The notes: generated by a model from the letters alone, not told the origin. Shown: positions 7,070 to 16,935, counted from the stretch's first letter. The stretch is 64,000 nucleotides of DNA from Pseudohalocynthiibacter aestuariivivens (GCF_018457175.1 NZ_JAGFNU010000008.1:1-64000), one strand, 5' to 3'. Numbers and translations: made by a program.

Positions 7070-8662
7070 TTGGATCAAGACCCTACCACCGAGCCAGAAG
7101 ACGTCCCGCAGGCAATAAATGATGATGTCCGCGCCTTTCTGGAGAATCTTACCGGCCCCTCACGTGGCCGGATCGGATGGCTTTCACTGGATCAGGCACG
7201 AGTGTGCATCGGTGCGGACCGCCTGCTGCGGATTGACCCGGATGTGGCCGCAACGGACAGCGCTGAAGCGCGCGCGCGGCTATCCTGGTCGGGGGAAACT
7301 TACGAGATCGAGGCGCTGTCGGACGCCGACATCTGGGTGAACGGGCGCAAGATCGGCACGGCGCATCTGATGCACGGCGACATGATCGAATTTGGAGAAG
7401 ATGGGCCGATGTCCCGATTCCGCCTGTGCGACCATACTTTCCCGACCAGTTGGCCGGTCGAAGAAATTCTGAGCGACGCAGTGGCCTACGCACGAACAAG
7501 CCGTCGGCCATTCGGATCGCGCCTGTCGAACGCTCTGTTCGACAGCGTCCGGCGAATATTATTGGAAACTACAATCGTTTTCCGAGTGACGGTCATTCTT
7601 GTGCTGGTCGTCCTGACCACATTCGTCGCGTGGCAGTACCGAAGCGACATACTCCTGCAACAAAGTATTCAAGAGGAAGCTCTACGCCTTGAGGTGATCG
7701 CCAGCACTCTTGCTGAGACACGTCAGGAAGCGTTGACTGCGAGCGAACTGGCGACTTTGCGCGAACAACTGGATCTCCAATTGAATACCAATGCCGAACG
7801 TCTTTCCGTACTCGAGCGCCGCTTAGGTGCCTCTGCGCGTGTTATTAGCGACTCGACCGCGTCTGTCGCCTTCCTGCAAGGCGCTTACGGTTTGAGACAG
7901 GTGGAAAGCGGTAAACTGCTACGCCATGTTTTGGGTGCGGACGGGCTACCCCTGCGGACGCCTTTAGGCAAGCCGGTGATAGACCCCGACGGCACCGGCA
8001 ACCCTATTGAATTTCAATTCACCGGCACGGGTTTTCTGCTCAAGGACGGAGGGCAGCTTGTTACTAACCGGCATGTTGCCTTGCCTTGGACCAACGGCGA
8101 CCGGATGCTTGCGTTCGAACAAGGCGGCCTTGCGCCAGAGATGCTGAAGCTTCTGGTGTTCTTACCTGGCTTGCCAGTGCCGGTTGAAGCAGCATTATTG
8201 ATCTCCAGCGACACTGCTGATCTAGCTTTATTATCAGTGCCGGCCTCAGCAACAATGGACCGTGGGTTAACTCTGGCGCAGGGTGAGCCGGAAATTGGAG
8301 ATGAGGTAATCGTCATTGGTTTCTCTACCGGTTTGCGCGCTCTCTTGGCGCAGGCAGGGCGTGACTTTCTTACCTCGCTACAAGAGACGGGTGAGACCAA
8401 TTTCTGGACAATTGCGGCCCGTTTGTCCGAAGAGAACAGAATAGCACCCCTGGCAAGTCGCGGGATCATCGCGCAGATTACCAAAAAGGCTGTCGTCTAT
8501 GATGCGGAAACCACTGTTGGCGGTAGCGGTGCGCCAGCGTTGGACAGCAATGGTCATGTGGTTGCTGTGAATGCCACGATCTTGCCCGAATTTGGTGGTG
8601 CGAACATCGGTGTTCCGGTGCGCGAAGTGCACCGTCTTCTGGCAGAAACTGTGGCCAACTGA
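7070..8662 (+). CDS. Membrane-anchored FHA-domain/trypsin-like serine protease fusion
   Basis: A 530-residue protein with an unusual order of parts. Residues about 40-120 form an FHA-like phosphothreonine-binding fold (INGxxIG-style strand WVNGRKIGTAHLMHGDMIEFG). One membrane helix lies near residues 168-188, followed by a coiled coil near 195-255. The C-terminal half (about 312-525) is a chymotrypsin-fold protease: His335 in TNRHVAL, Asp384 in DTADLALL, and Ser486 in GGSGAPAL form the expected triad. By topology the FHA domain is cytoplasmic and the protease periplasmic. The start is a TTG at 7070 after AGGTAAGGA. The fold suggests a signalling protease that couples kinase state inside to proteolysis outside, but the substrate is unknown and no Ser/Thr kinase gene is seen in the window. 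Confidence 0.85.
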   Translation: MDQDPTTEPEDVPQAINDDVRAFLENLTGPSRGRIGWLSLDQARVCIGADRLLRIDPDVAATDSAEARARLSWSGETYEIEALSDADIWVNGRKIGTAHLMHGDMIEFGEDGPMSRFRLCDHTFPTSWPVEEILSDAVAYARTSRRPFGSRLSNALFDSVRRILLETTIVFRVTVILVLVVLTTFVAWQYRSDILLQQSIQEEALRLEVIASTLAETRQEALTASELATLREQLDLQLNTNAERLSVLERRLGASARVISDSTASVAFLQGAYGLRQVESGKLLRHVLGADGLPLRTPLGKPVIDPDGTGNPIEFQFTGTGFLLKDGGQLVTNRHVALPWTNGDRMLAFEQGGLAPEMLKLLVFLPGLPVPVEAALLISSDTADLALLSVPASATMDRGLTLAQGEPEIGDEVIVIGFSTGLRALLAQAGRDFLTSLQETGETNFWTIAARLSEENRIAPLASRGIIAQITKKAVVYDAETTVGGSGAPALDSNGHVVAVNATILPEFGGANIGVPVREVHRLLAETVAN

Positions 8663-8672
8663 CCAAACCGAA

Positions 8673-10289
8673 TTATTCTGTTGTACGAAACCGCGAAGAC
8701 TGCACCACAAATACGACCAAAAGCGGCACCGCTACCGTGATCACCCCGACGACGACCAGTAATTGACCCAGTTGGGAGTAATTCGCTGCCGAGATTTGCT
8801 CGCCGGTGACGGGGTCGACCGAGGCACGGGTGACCAAAAACACCTTGTTGAGGTACTTTGTTCCCAGACTGCTTGCCGACAAAGCCATATTTGTAAACGA
8901 CGCCATGACTGCAAAGAACGTGGCTTTGAGATCGGGTGGCGCGTTGCGCGCGATCCACGCGAGCATCGGCACCATTGCGATCTGTCCCAAGGGCGATTCA
9001 AGTGCGGTATCAAGAACGGCAATGAACCGCGCGTCCACGATCCCGCCGGTCTTTGCCGCTGTCCATTCGTGCACCCCATAGTAAAGCCCGATGTTCGGTA
9101 GCGACAGCACGCCCGCAGCGATGGTCAGAAGCACTATGATATACGCGATCGACCGATGTGCCATCAGGGGTCGCAGAATAACGAGACCGACCAATGTCAG
9201 TAGCGAGGTAATCAGCGACAGGATCGAAAGAAACCGTTCATCAAACCCGAGGCCATCGATCTCGAACCACGTCAAACCCGGTCCCGGTAAGGGCACTGCC
9301 CTGAACACAAAAATGATAGTGGCTGTTCCAACAAGCGCGCGGGCGGCTGCAGGTTCCAGTTTTTTGAGCAATTGTCTGATCAGAAAAAGGATGACTGACA
9401 GGGAGGCCACAAAGACGATCTCCTGCGCAAAGACAAGATTGGAGGTACCTAATGCGATACTCAGCACTACAAAGGTCAACCCACCGCCAAGAATCTGCCA
9501 GTTAACCTCGGTCTCGGTGTCCGGGCGTGCCTGCGTCATTCCTTTCGCGGCCTTTCGCTGCTGTATGATCGTATGCAGCAACATCCCACTGACCGAAATC
9601 ACCGGAATTGCGAGGGCGGTCAGATAGACCCGGGCGTACAACGCCAACCTTGCCTCGCGAGGCATTTCCTCGGCCCCGGTGAATATCCAGATGTTGATCG
9701 CCGCGACCGACACAAAGCCCGATATGATCGCGATCCTGCCGAGCGTCTGCATGGTGGTATGCATGGCCCGCGACTGTTCTTCGCTGAAAGCTTGTCCGGT
9801 GTCGTTGGCGTGGGGTACGGCCTCGACCGTCATTGCATCGGCAACAATATCTTGAATAGCATAACCGGACGGGGCCAGCAGCAGAGCTATTACGTACCAA
9901 GTCTCAAGCGGGAAGACGCTGCGCATCTCATCTGGGCGCGACACCAAACCAAACATGATTAGGAGCGACAGCGTGATCAGCCCTGCGCCCATCAGGATCA
10001 ACAAAGACTTCCATCTCCAGAACAAATCGACAACATGTCCCAATGGCACCTTCAAAATCCATGGCAGGCCTGCCCAGAACGCCAGCCCTGCAATGAATTG
10101 CGCGGACAAATCTAGATAATCCTTGAGGAAAAACGCCCCAACGACCGAGGTTAGGCCTGACACCCCGGCTGCGAAATACACCATAAGCGGCGGCAGAAAT
10201 GACCATCGCATCTGCCGCGCGAGGTCCAGAAAAACTCGCTGAAACCAAGAGCTCCCATCCATTGGGTTATGTTCGTCTTGCCACGTCAT
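8673..10289 (-). CDS. Major facilitator-type membrane transporter (folate-biopterin transporter-like)
   Basis: A 538-residue inner-membrane protein with about 12 hydrophobic segments separated by short loops. The segment LKVPLGHVVDLFWRWKSLLI is the MFS loop 2-3 motif in the form seen in the folate-biopterin transporter (BT1) branch. SGYAIQDIVADAMTVEAVP closely matches the BT1-family ALQDVVVDSLV-type motif. The ATG at 10289 is supported by the continuous N-terminal text; the first 25 residues are cytoplasmic. It converges with the FHA-protease gene with only ten bases between them. The substrate cannot be read from the sequence. Confidence 0.75.
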   Translation of the reverse strand: MTWQDEHNPMDGSSWFQRVFLDLARQMRWSFLPPLMVYFAAGVSGLTSVVGAFFLKDYLDLSAQFIAGLAFWAGLPWILKVPLGHVVDLFWRWKSLLILMGAGLITLSLLIMFGLVSRPDEMRSVFPLETWYVIALLLAPSGYAIQDIVADAMTVEAVPHANDTGQAFSEEQSRAMHTTMQTLGRIAIISGFVSVAAINIWIFTGAEEMPREARLALYARVYLTALAIPVISVSGMLLHTIIQQRKAAKGMTQARPDTETEVNWQILGGGLTFVVLSIALGTSNLVFAQEIVFVASLSVILFLIRQLLKKLEPAAARALVGTATIIFVFRAVPLPGPGLTWFEIDGLGFDERFLSILSLITSLLTLVGLVILRPLMAHRSIAYIIVLLTIAAGVLSLPNIGLYYGVHEWTAAKTGGIVDARFIAVLDTALESPLGQIAMVPMLAWIARNAPPDLKATFFAVMASFTNMALSASSLGTKYLNKVFLVTRASVDPVTGEQISAANYSQLGQLLVVVGVITVAVPLLVVFVVQSSRFRTTE

Positions 10290-10979
10290 TTAATACTCTC
10301 GGCACACAAACGCATCGCGCGCCTTAAGGTTTGCAGGCCGTGCCCACCTTTTGGAGCAAGTCACACCACTACCGGCAAGCAAGCACCCGCTTTTGTACAG
10401 GCTAGCGAAAATGCACCGCCGATTGAAGTTTTGATTGGTAATCCAGCAATTGGTGACGGGGCAAAGTTCAAGCTCTGCCGCAAATGACCGCTATATGGGT
10501 GTGGATTCAACATATCGGCGCAAAGGCATCCAGGTCAGCAAACGGCCCAAACCTGTCAGCCATGCACAATATTCTATGCGGCGTTGCAGTCTCACATAGC
10601 AGACCTTGGCGCACGATGTAGCATCAACGTGAAGGCCCCCTAGACAAGGCTCGGCCAACCGGAGCATTCCAAAGATCAATGGCTTGCGTGACCGATTCCG
10701 ATCCCCAGTGAATGTCCATCATGGGTGTTAGTCTGGGTCTGACGTCGATTAACAGAATGGTATTTCGTAGTTGTTCCAGGTCAATGCGCACCCCATTTTT
10801 CTTGTTCATTGTCCAACCCGTACCAACAGTTCGCTCGATTGCGATTTCACTTCGGATCTCTTCAAGCACACCCTGAAAATGAAAGGGGTCGAGGACCGCT
10901 TGGTAACCGAGATCGCGATCATGTCCGTCGCAAAGACCCACAAGAATGGCTCCTGCAAGCCAGATTTAAAGGCGCTCAA
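10290..10979. other. Intergenic stretch upstream of phaC
   Basis: About 690 bases between the divergent transporter and phaC. Several short frames are open on both strands, but none is recognisable. The region immediately before phaC must hold its promoter. I see no clear terminator, repeat or RNA gene. Confidence 0.4.
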
Positions 10980-12800
10980 ATGAACAAAAGATCTTCAAGA
11001 TCCAAACCGAAACCGACCACCAGAACTCCCCGGGCCGCTACTGCGCTGGCCCCGGCCGTTGTCGAGCCCCGGCCCGAACACGGCCCGGAACATCCGCATC
11101 AGAACCTCGACCGTGGGGTGCATGCGGCAGCAGCACGATTGAGCGGCGGTGTATCGACCCATGCCTTCATAGAAGCGTGGTCCGATTGGGCACATCACAT
11201 GAGCCAATCGCCCGGGCGTCAACTCGAGCTTCTTGAGCACGCGCAGAAGAGTGCGCTCAAGCTCATGACCTACGCCACTGATGCAAAGAGCGATGGACGC
11301 CCGCCCTTTGCCCCAAAGGACTACGATCATCGTTTTGACAGTCCGGGCTGGCATAAGGCTCCGTTCGAGATGTGGAAACAGGGATTCCTTGCAGTGCAAG
11401 ACTGGTGGGACCTTGCAACCGATCAGTTGCGTGGCCTGCAGCCCGAAGACGCAAACCGAACCCGCTTTATGGCACGGCAGGCACTTGATCTGGTCTCGCC
11501 ATCAAACTTCCCATGGCTCAACCCCGAGATCATCGACGGGACTCTAAAGAGCGGTGGTAAGAATCTGAGAGACGGTGCTGCCAATTTCGCGCATGACTTC
11601 CTGAAAACGGTGTCTCAGACGCAAGATGCTCCGCCAGAGGGTTATCAGATCGGCAAGGACTTGGCATGTACGCCGGGTCAGGTCGTGTTTCGCAACGATC
11701 TGTTCGAACTGATCCAGTATACGCCGCAAACCAAGAAGGTGCAGGCGGAACCAATTCTGTTCGTCCCGGCCTGGATCATGAAATACTATATCCTCGACCT
11801 GTCGCCGCAGAATTCAATGGTGAATTACCTCGTCGGACAGGGGTTTACCGTGTTCATGATTTCTTGGTGCAATCCAACTGCCGATCAGGCCGAATTGTCG
11901 CTCGAAGACTATCGAAAAAATGGCGTGATGGCGGCGCTGGATATGGTAAATGCCATCGTACCGGATAAAAAGGTCCATGCCGTCGGTTATTGCCTGGGTG
12001 GCACGATTCTGGCGATCACGACGGCGACAATGGCGCGCGACCGTGATGAACGTTTCGCCACGATCACGCTGATGGCCGCGCAGGTCGATTTCGCCGAAGC
12101 GGGCGAATTGCTATTGTTTCTTGACGAAAGTCAGGTTGCTTTTCTCGAAGACATGATGTGGGATCAAGGCTATCTTGATCGGCCGCAGATGGCGCGCGCC
12201 TTTTCCACGATCCGGTCCGAAGATCTGATCTATTCCCGGGCCGTGCGGCGGTATTTCCTCGGCAAGGAGGATCTTCCAACCGACATGGGCGTCTGGGTGG
12301 CCGATACGACGCGGATGCCCGCCCGGATGCATTCGCAATACCTGCGTGGTCTGTTTCTGGAGAACCGTCTCACGGCGGGGCGTTTCGCTGTCGAGGGCCG
12401 GGTTATTGCACTGAAAGATATCTCGGCCCCGATGTTCGTCATCGCCACAGAAACCGATCACATCGCGCCCTGGAAATCAGTTTATAAGACCCAGTTGTTC
12501 ACCGATTGTGACCTTACCTTCGTGCTGACCAGTGGCGGCCACAACGGTGGGATCGTCAACGAACCTGGGAAACTGCGGCGTCACTACCGTATCTCACATC
12601 GCCCAGACGGGGCGCTTTATGTCGGCCCAGATGCCTGGCTTGCACAGCAAACAGAACAACTGGGATCATGGTGGCCTGCATGGAAAGACTGGCTGGTTGA
12701 AACAAGCAGCGGTTTGATGCCTCCGCCCGCCGTCGGAGCATCAGGACAGAACACTGCAACGATCATCGCGGCACCCGGCACTTTCATTCATCAGACATGA
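10980..12800 (+). CDS. phaC: Poly(3-hydroxyalkanoate) synthase
   Basis: Polymerises (R)-3-hydroxyacyl-CoA into PHA storage granules. The 606-residue protein starts at the ATG at 10980 (MNKRSSRSKPKP), giving a basic, disordered N-terminus. The PhaC N-terminal domain spans roughly 100-270, followed by the alpha/beta-hydrolase core. The lipase-like box reads GYCLGG with the nucleophile at Cys338. The catalytic Asp lies in ATETDHIAPW near residue 498 and the His in SGGHNGG near 527. Length and motif order fit class I synthases, at the large end. No phaR, phaP or phaZ neighbour is visible. A frame open further upstream to 10809 is not homologous and is not used. Confidence 0.93.
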   Translation: MNKRSSRSKPKPTTRTPRAATALAPAVVEPRPEHGPEHPHQNLDRGVHAAAARLSGGVSTHAFIEAWSDWAHHMSQSPGRQLELLEHAQKSALKLMTYATDAKSDGRPPFAPKDYDHRFDSPGWHKAPFEMWKQGFLAVQDWWDLATDQLRGLQPEDANRTRFMARQALDLVSPSNFPWLNPEIIDGTLKSGGKNLRDGAANFAHDFLKTVSQTQDAPPEGYQIGKDLACTPGQVVFRNDLFELIQYTPQTKKVQAEPILFVPAWIMKYYILDLSPQNSMVNYLVGQGFTVFMISWCNPTADQAELSLEDYRKNGVMAALDMVNAIVPDKKVHAVGYCLGGTILAITTATMARDRDERFATITLMAAQVDFAEAGELLLFLDESQVAFLEDMMWDQGYLDRPQMARAFSTIRSEDLIYSRAVRRYFLGKEDLPTDMGVWVADTTRMPARMHSQYLRGLFLENRLTAGRFAVEGRVIALKDISAPMFVIATETDHIAPWKSVYKTQLFTDCDLTFVLTSGGHNGGIVNEPGKLRRHYRISHRPDGALYVGPDAWLAQQTEQLGSWWPAWKDWLVETSSGLMPPPAVGASGQNTATIIAAPGTFIHQT

Positions 12801-12868
12801 TCATTGCTGTGCGGTGCCATCAGATCCGGGGAGCTGCGGCGAACACCTGCGTGCTGGAATAATACATT

Positions 12869-13627
12869 GTGGCGTGCTCCAGTCTAGCCAACTATCACAC
12901 CGAGCCGCGCAACATAGTGCTTCGTGATCAAACTTTCAAAAGTCATCGTGTCCCGTCTTTGATCATCCTTTGTGCTGTTAGGATGTACCTGCGATATCCA
13001 TTATCCTATCAGGACATTCGCGATCTCCTGGCTGAACGAGGAGGCGATGTTGATCGAGCCATCGTTTACCGTTGGGTCCGGAAGTTTGGCCCTGAAATTT
13101 CAAAGCGAGCACATCATCATCGCACCCAAAGTGGGCGGTCCTGGCATGTCGACGAAACCTACATTCGAGTGAATGGCACATTGTGCGACCTCTAGCGCGC
13201 CGTGGATCTGAACGGCTGTTTTATCGACTTTTTACTAACACGATACAGGGATACAAAAGCCGCCAAGGCCTTTCTCAAAAAATTGATCGAGAGTGTTTTA
13301 CCCGATCGCCCCACAATGATCGTGACCGACAAAGCCGACGCCTATATCAAAGTGATCCAAGGCCTGAATCAAATCCATGACCCTCACTTTGATAGTATCT
13401 CTTATGTCGATCAGAAATACCAAAACAACAGGATCGAAAGCAATCACGCCGCGTTCAAGCGCTTTATTTGAATTGGCAAAGGCTTCAAGACATTCCAATC
13501 AGCAACAGTAACGATTCAGGGCATCGAGACAATCAGAGCAATCAAGTATGGGGACACTGGACCCGCGACTACAGATGTCCGCGGGGAGATTGCGTTTCTC
13601 AACCGTCTGTTTTGGTTGGCTGCTTAA
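12869..13627 (+). pseudogene. IS6-family transposase, inactivated by two in-frame stops
   Basis: A DDE transposase of the IS6/IS26 family. Visible landmarks are FKSHRVPSLIILCAVRMYLR, then LSYQDIRDLLAERG, the first Asp in WHVDETYIRV, the second in VTDKADAY, and the Glu in QNNRIESNHAAFK. A TAG at 13193-13195 replaces the conserved Tyr of the LYRAVD motif, and a TGA at 13469-13471 follows FKRFI. The frame is otherwise continuous to a TAA at 13625. The true start is probably near 12915-12935. With two nonsense changes and no frameshift it reads as a recently dead copy. Confidence 0.88.
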
Positions 13628-13660
13628 AGCCAGAGAAACCAGCGCCCATTGGTTTGGCGT

Positions 13661-13678
13661 AATTAATGCAACAGTCCC
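13661..13678 (-). repeat. Right terminal inverted repeat of the IS6-family element
   Basis: On the minus strand the sequence reads GGGACTGTTGCATTAATT, close to the conserved IS6-family end (GG.ACTGTTGCA). It lies 34 bases after the transposase stop. A matching left end is not evident upstream of 12869, so the left end is lost or strongly diverged. Confidence 0.6.
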
Positions 13679-13737
13679 GGTTTGTCAGACAGAACCACAG
13701 CGGGTGCAAAAACAGATCTTCAGCTCGCTCGGAGACT

Positions 13738-14418
13738 TTAAATTAGTGCATTCCGATATCCGTTTGGCGAGGAGGTGAGTTTGTTTTCTGCCTTAGCTTT
13801 CTCAATTCGGTGAGTGGCCAGAACGAAAAGTGTCCCGACAGTAACAAACGCCAGCCACAAACCCGCGATATACGCCCCTACACCGACCACGCCCACCAGT
13901 TCAGGATTCAAAAAGAAATACGGATAGGCTTGGTCGAAAGAACTGCGAACTATTACATAGCCCGCGTAGCCAAGAGGCCAGAGTGACCATATAAAAGGGT
14001 CGCGAAATCGCAGCGCAACTTTAGGTACTGCTATAATCCAAATGCCAAGGCAGGCAGTTGGAACAACCGTGTGGGTACCCAGGTTCGACCAAGCTGCAAT
14101 ACCTGTTGGGTGATGAGCGGATGCCAGAAGGACATGGTAAACTGCGCCCACGGCAACAATCCACAAGGTCAAAGCCGCAAGCAGAGACGGTCTGGGCCAT
14201 CGTCCGGATATTGCTGCCAAGCTAAACACTACAGCTACCAGAGTGTTGGTAAGAAATGTAAAGTAGCGCGCCATTGACCATAATATTTCGCTGGTCACAG
14301 TCGATCCCAGATCAATAACCTCGGCACGAACGCCTGCGCCCAATGATGAAAGGGTCAGCACGGCAACCGTTACTGTGGCAAGCCTTGAGAATTTGTGAAT
14401 GTTGATGTTGCTGTGCAT
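13738..14418 (-). CDS. Pr6Pr-family integral membrane protein
   Basis: A 226-residue membrane protein with six predicted helices. MARYFTFLTNTLVAVVFSL near residues 48-66 and the later GTHTVVPTACLGIWI segment are the characteristic parts of the Pr6Pr family. The loop holding YHVLLASAHHPTG precedes the second half. The family is related to FAR-17a/AIG1 proteins, some of which are hydrolases, but no function is established for the bacterial members. The tail is basic and rich in Lys/Ala. It borders the IS6 remnant on one side and an AT-rich spacer of about 260 bases without a gene on the other. Confidence 0.75.
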   Translation of the reverse strand: MHSNINIHKFSRLATVTVAVLTLSSLGAGVRAEVIDLGSTVTSEILWSMARYFTFLTNTLVAVVFSLAAISGRWPRPSLLAALTLWIVAVGAVYHVLLASAHHPTGIAAWSNLGTHTVVPTACLGIWIIAVPKVALRFRDPFIWSLWPLGYAGYVIVRSSFDQAYPYFFLNPELVGVVGVGAYIAGLWLAFVTVGTLFVLATHRIEKAKAENKLTSSPNGYRNALI

Positions 14419-14681
14419 ACCGTTTCAGCCCCTCTTCCAATCACTGGCGGGCTCAACGTGCCTTCATGTGCGGGCTATTTTCGGGCATTCAAGACAGTGC
14501 TTTAGTTTTCATTCATCTTTCGGTAATATCACACACCATGCTGCGTAGAGCTGCCAAACCTTGAACTCCACGGCTATTTAAGCCTTGCCAAAACACCGTC
14601 AGTCCATGCGTAAATCGTAAGAATTTTTCACGCGCGCGCTTTGATATTTGTCAATAAGCTGAAAGGTTGTAGGTCCGTGCC

Positions 14682-15818
14682 TTAGCTGACCCGCGAGCCT
14701 AGCCCTCCTGCTTTGAAAAACCGCTTCAGGGGCATCGCTTCATTTAAACGAGCTTTGACAATTTCGTTAGCTGCATCGCGCGGTGAAACGCCACTGTCGC
14801 AGGCCTGTTTCAGGACGACATTCGAATTATGTTTTAATTTTTCGGCGATTACAGCCATTGCCTGATTTTCCGTTCCACCATGAAATTCTACCGAGGCGCA
14901 AATAACCCCTCCGGCATTTGCAATGAAATCCGGTATCACCAGAATACCGCGCTGATGCAGGATTTCTTCGGCGTCAATTGTCGCGGGAATATTGGCGCCC
15001 TGAACAATCAGTTTTGCTTTCACATTGCTGGCGTTTCCTTCGTTAATCACATCCGGTCTGGCGGCAGGGATCAGGATATCACACTGAGCCGTAATGACAG
15101 CTTCGCTGTGACCAACCTGTGCACCGCCAAGATCGGAAACACTTTTTCCGCCCTCCTTTAGTGCCAGAAGCTCTGAGAGTTGCAGGCCATCTGGATCAAA
15201 TACTGTGCCGCGGGAATCCGAAACAGCTACAAGTTTTGCACCTTTTTCCATAAGAAAGCGTGCTGCATGCTTGCCGACAGCACCAAATCCCTGAATTGCC
15301 ACCGCAGCACCCTCAAGTCGCACATCACAGTAACCTTCCGCGGCTTGAGCTGCTACAGCGACGCCAAAACCAGTTGCACCAATTTCATCAAGTGGAATGC
15401 CACCAATCACACGTGGCAAACCAACCGCACGTGAAATCTCGTCGTGAACCCATGCTAAGCAGGTTTCGTTGGTGCCCATATCAGGACCAGGTATATAGTC
15501 CTTGATTTGCTCTATCGCAGAAGCGAAAGCGCGTATCAGGTTCTCTTTTTCAACTCCCGGCATTGCCGGATCAGCAAGAATGACCGACTTACCGCCTCCG
15601 TGTGGCAAGCCTGCTGCGAGATTCTTCAGCGTCATAGCACGGGCAAGTCTGGCGCATTCTTCAAGCGAGACATCCGGTGCCATTCTTATCCCGCCGATTG
15701 AAGGTCCGGCGGCCGTATTGTCAACGACGACAATGGCCCGCAACCCGGCTGCCGGGTTGTTTATGTGGATGACTTTTTCGGGCCCAAAAGTGTCAGCCAG
15801 AGTGAATACATCGGTCAA
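14682..15818 (-). CDS. Leucine dehydrogenase (Glu/Leu/Phe/Val dehydrogenase family)
   Basis: An NAD-dependent oxidative deaminase that turns leucine, isoleucine or valine into the matching 2-oxo acid. The 378-residue length is normal for leucine dehydrogenases. The substrate domain carries MTLKNLAAGLPHGGGKSVIL with the catalytic Lys at residue 77, and the Rossmann domain begins VAIQGFGAVGKHAARFL near residue 180. It is the last gene of the operon, four bases after the E2 gene. Its product feeds directly into the branched-chain 2-oxo acid dehydrogenase encoded upstream. The family call is firm. Specificity for branched-chain rather than aromatic residues is inferred from context. Confidence 0.9.
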   Translation of the reverse strand: MTDVFTLADTFGPEKVIHINNPAAGLRAIVVVDNTAAGPSIGGIRMAPDVSLEECARLARAMTLKNLAAGLPHGGGKSVILADPAMPGVEKENLIRAFASAIEQIKDYIPGPDMGTNETCLAWVHDEISRAVGLPRVIGGIPLDEIGATGFGVAVAAQAAEGYCDVRLEGAAVAIQGFGAVGKHAARFLMEKGAKLVAVSDSRGTVFDPDGLQLSELLALKEGGKSVSDLGGAQVGHSEAVITAQCDILIPAARPDVINEGNASNVKAKLIVQGANIPATIDAEEILHQRGILVIPDFIANAGGVICASVEFHGGTENQAMAVIAEKLKHNSNVVLKQACDSGVSPRDAANEIVKARLNEAMPLKRFFKAGGLGSRVS

Positions 15819-15822
15819 CGGG

Positions 15823-16935
15823 TCATTCCTTTCTCGTTATGTTCGGTTGTTCAAGATGCGCGCGAAGGGCAGCCAGAAAGCGCGCGGCTTCGCCCCCGGT
15901 TACGACGCGGTGATCAAAAGTCAGCGACAAAGGTAGCAGACGCCGTACTGCGGGAGCTCCCTCAGCAACGACAATTGCATCCGTGATCCGCCCTGCCCCA
16001 AGGATTGCCACCTGCGGCGGGACAACAACCAAAACTGCATGTTCACCGCCAATCATACCGAAATTTGACAATGTGATCGTCGCACCTTTCATTTGCCGAG
16101 GTGAAATTGAGCGGGTTTCAATCGCAGCCCTGAGCGCCGCAATTTTTTCCGGGATATCTTCGCCAGCTTCGACTGCCCTAAGCACCGGCGTAAAAAGCCC
16201 ATCCGCTGTGTCGACCGCTAGGGCAAGGTCGACATGATTGTGTAACTGACGCCGCGTTCCATCAAACCACGCATTGAGGGCCGGTTCCGCTTTACATGCT
16301 GCAGCAATAGCCTGCACCAGACGGAGTGTCGGCACTTCTCCCGGCAACCAATTGTGAATATCGGCGTGATCAGTGACCGTTGCAGGAACTGCGTTTGCGT
16401 GCGCGTTGGTCATCACCATGGCCATTGCGCGGCGCACACCCCGCAGTTCTTCGCCACGTGCCAGTCCGGAAGTCGCAGAAAGAACGTCAGCAGAAAGAAT
16501 TGCACCATCCGGCCCGCTGCCTGCGACGACCGACAGATCAACGCCTTCTTCCCGTGCGAGTTTGCGAACTGCAGGGGTGGCCTTTACCGCAGTCTGCGAA
16601 CCATCTGTCGCGGTTTTCGAAGGGGCCTGCGCCATGGCTTTGGCTGCAGCTTTTTTCCCCGAAACCAAATCCCCGACAATTGCGCCTGAATCTTCTGCCT
16701 TGCCCGTCGTGATTTCAACCAGCGGGGCATCCGTGGCTACGATGTCACCGGCCTTGACCAAAAGTGCTTTGACCGTCCCCGAAAACGGGGCCGGGATTTC
16801 CACCACCGCCTTGTCGGTTTCAACTGAAACCAAAGGCTGGTCTGCTATCACATGATCGCCGACCGACACTTGCCAGGCAACAATTTCGGCGCTCTGCAAG
16901 CCCTCGCCGAGATCTGGAAGGGAAAAGACAGTCAT
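15823..16935 (-). CDS. bkdB: Dihydrolipoyl acyltransferase, E2 of branched-chain 2-oxo acid dehydrogenase
   Basis: The core of the complex, moving the acyl group from E1 to CoA. At 370 residues it has one lipoyl domain (residues 1-75, lipoylated Lys42 in VETDKAVVEIP), a peripheral-subunit-binding domain near 115-150 (VRKLAREEGVDLSVVAG), and the acyltransferase domain after a short linker. The catalytic motif reads DHRVVTGG, so His is present but the usual Asp of DHRxxDG is Thr, a form seen in some bacterial E2 proteins. The start overlaps the end of the E1 beta gene by four bases. The linkers are short, making this a compact E2. Confidence 0.9.
   Translation of the reverse strand: MTVFSLPDLGEGLQSAEIVAWQVSVGDHVIADQPLVSVETDKAVVEIPAPFSGTVKALLVKAGDIVATDAPLVEITTGKAEDSGAIVGDLVSGKKAAAKAMAQAPSKTATDGSQTAVKATPAVRKLAREEGVDLSVVAGSGPDGAILSADVLSATSGLARGEELRGVRRAMAMVMTNAHANAVPATVTDHADIHNWLPGEVPTLRLVQAIAAACKAEPALNAWFDGTRRQLHNHVDLALAVDTADGLFTPVLRAVEAGEDIPEKIAALRAAIETRSISPRQMKGATITLSNFGMIGGEHAVLVVVPPQVAILGAGRITDAIVVAEGAPAVRRLLPLSLTFDHRVVTGGEAARFLAALRAHLEQPNITRKE

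Noticed and set aside
10624-10941. Minus-strand gene of 105 codons upstream of phaC
   Set aside because: No recognisable family, no ribosome site, and it overlaps other equally weak frames.
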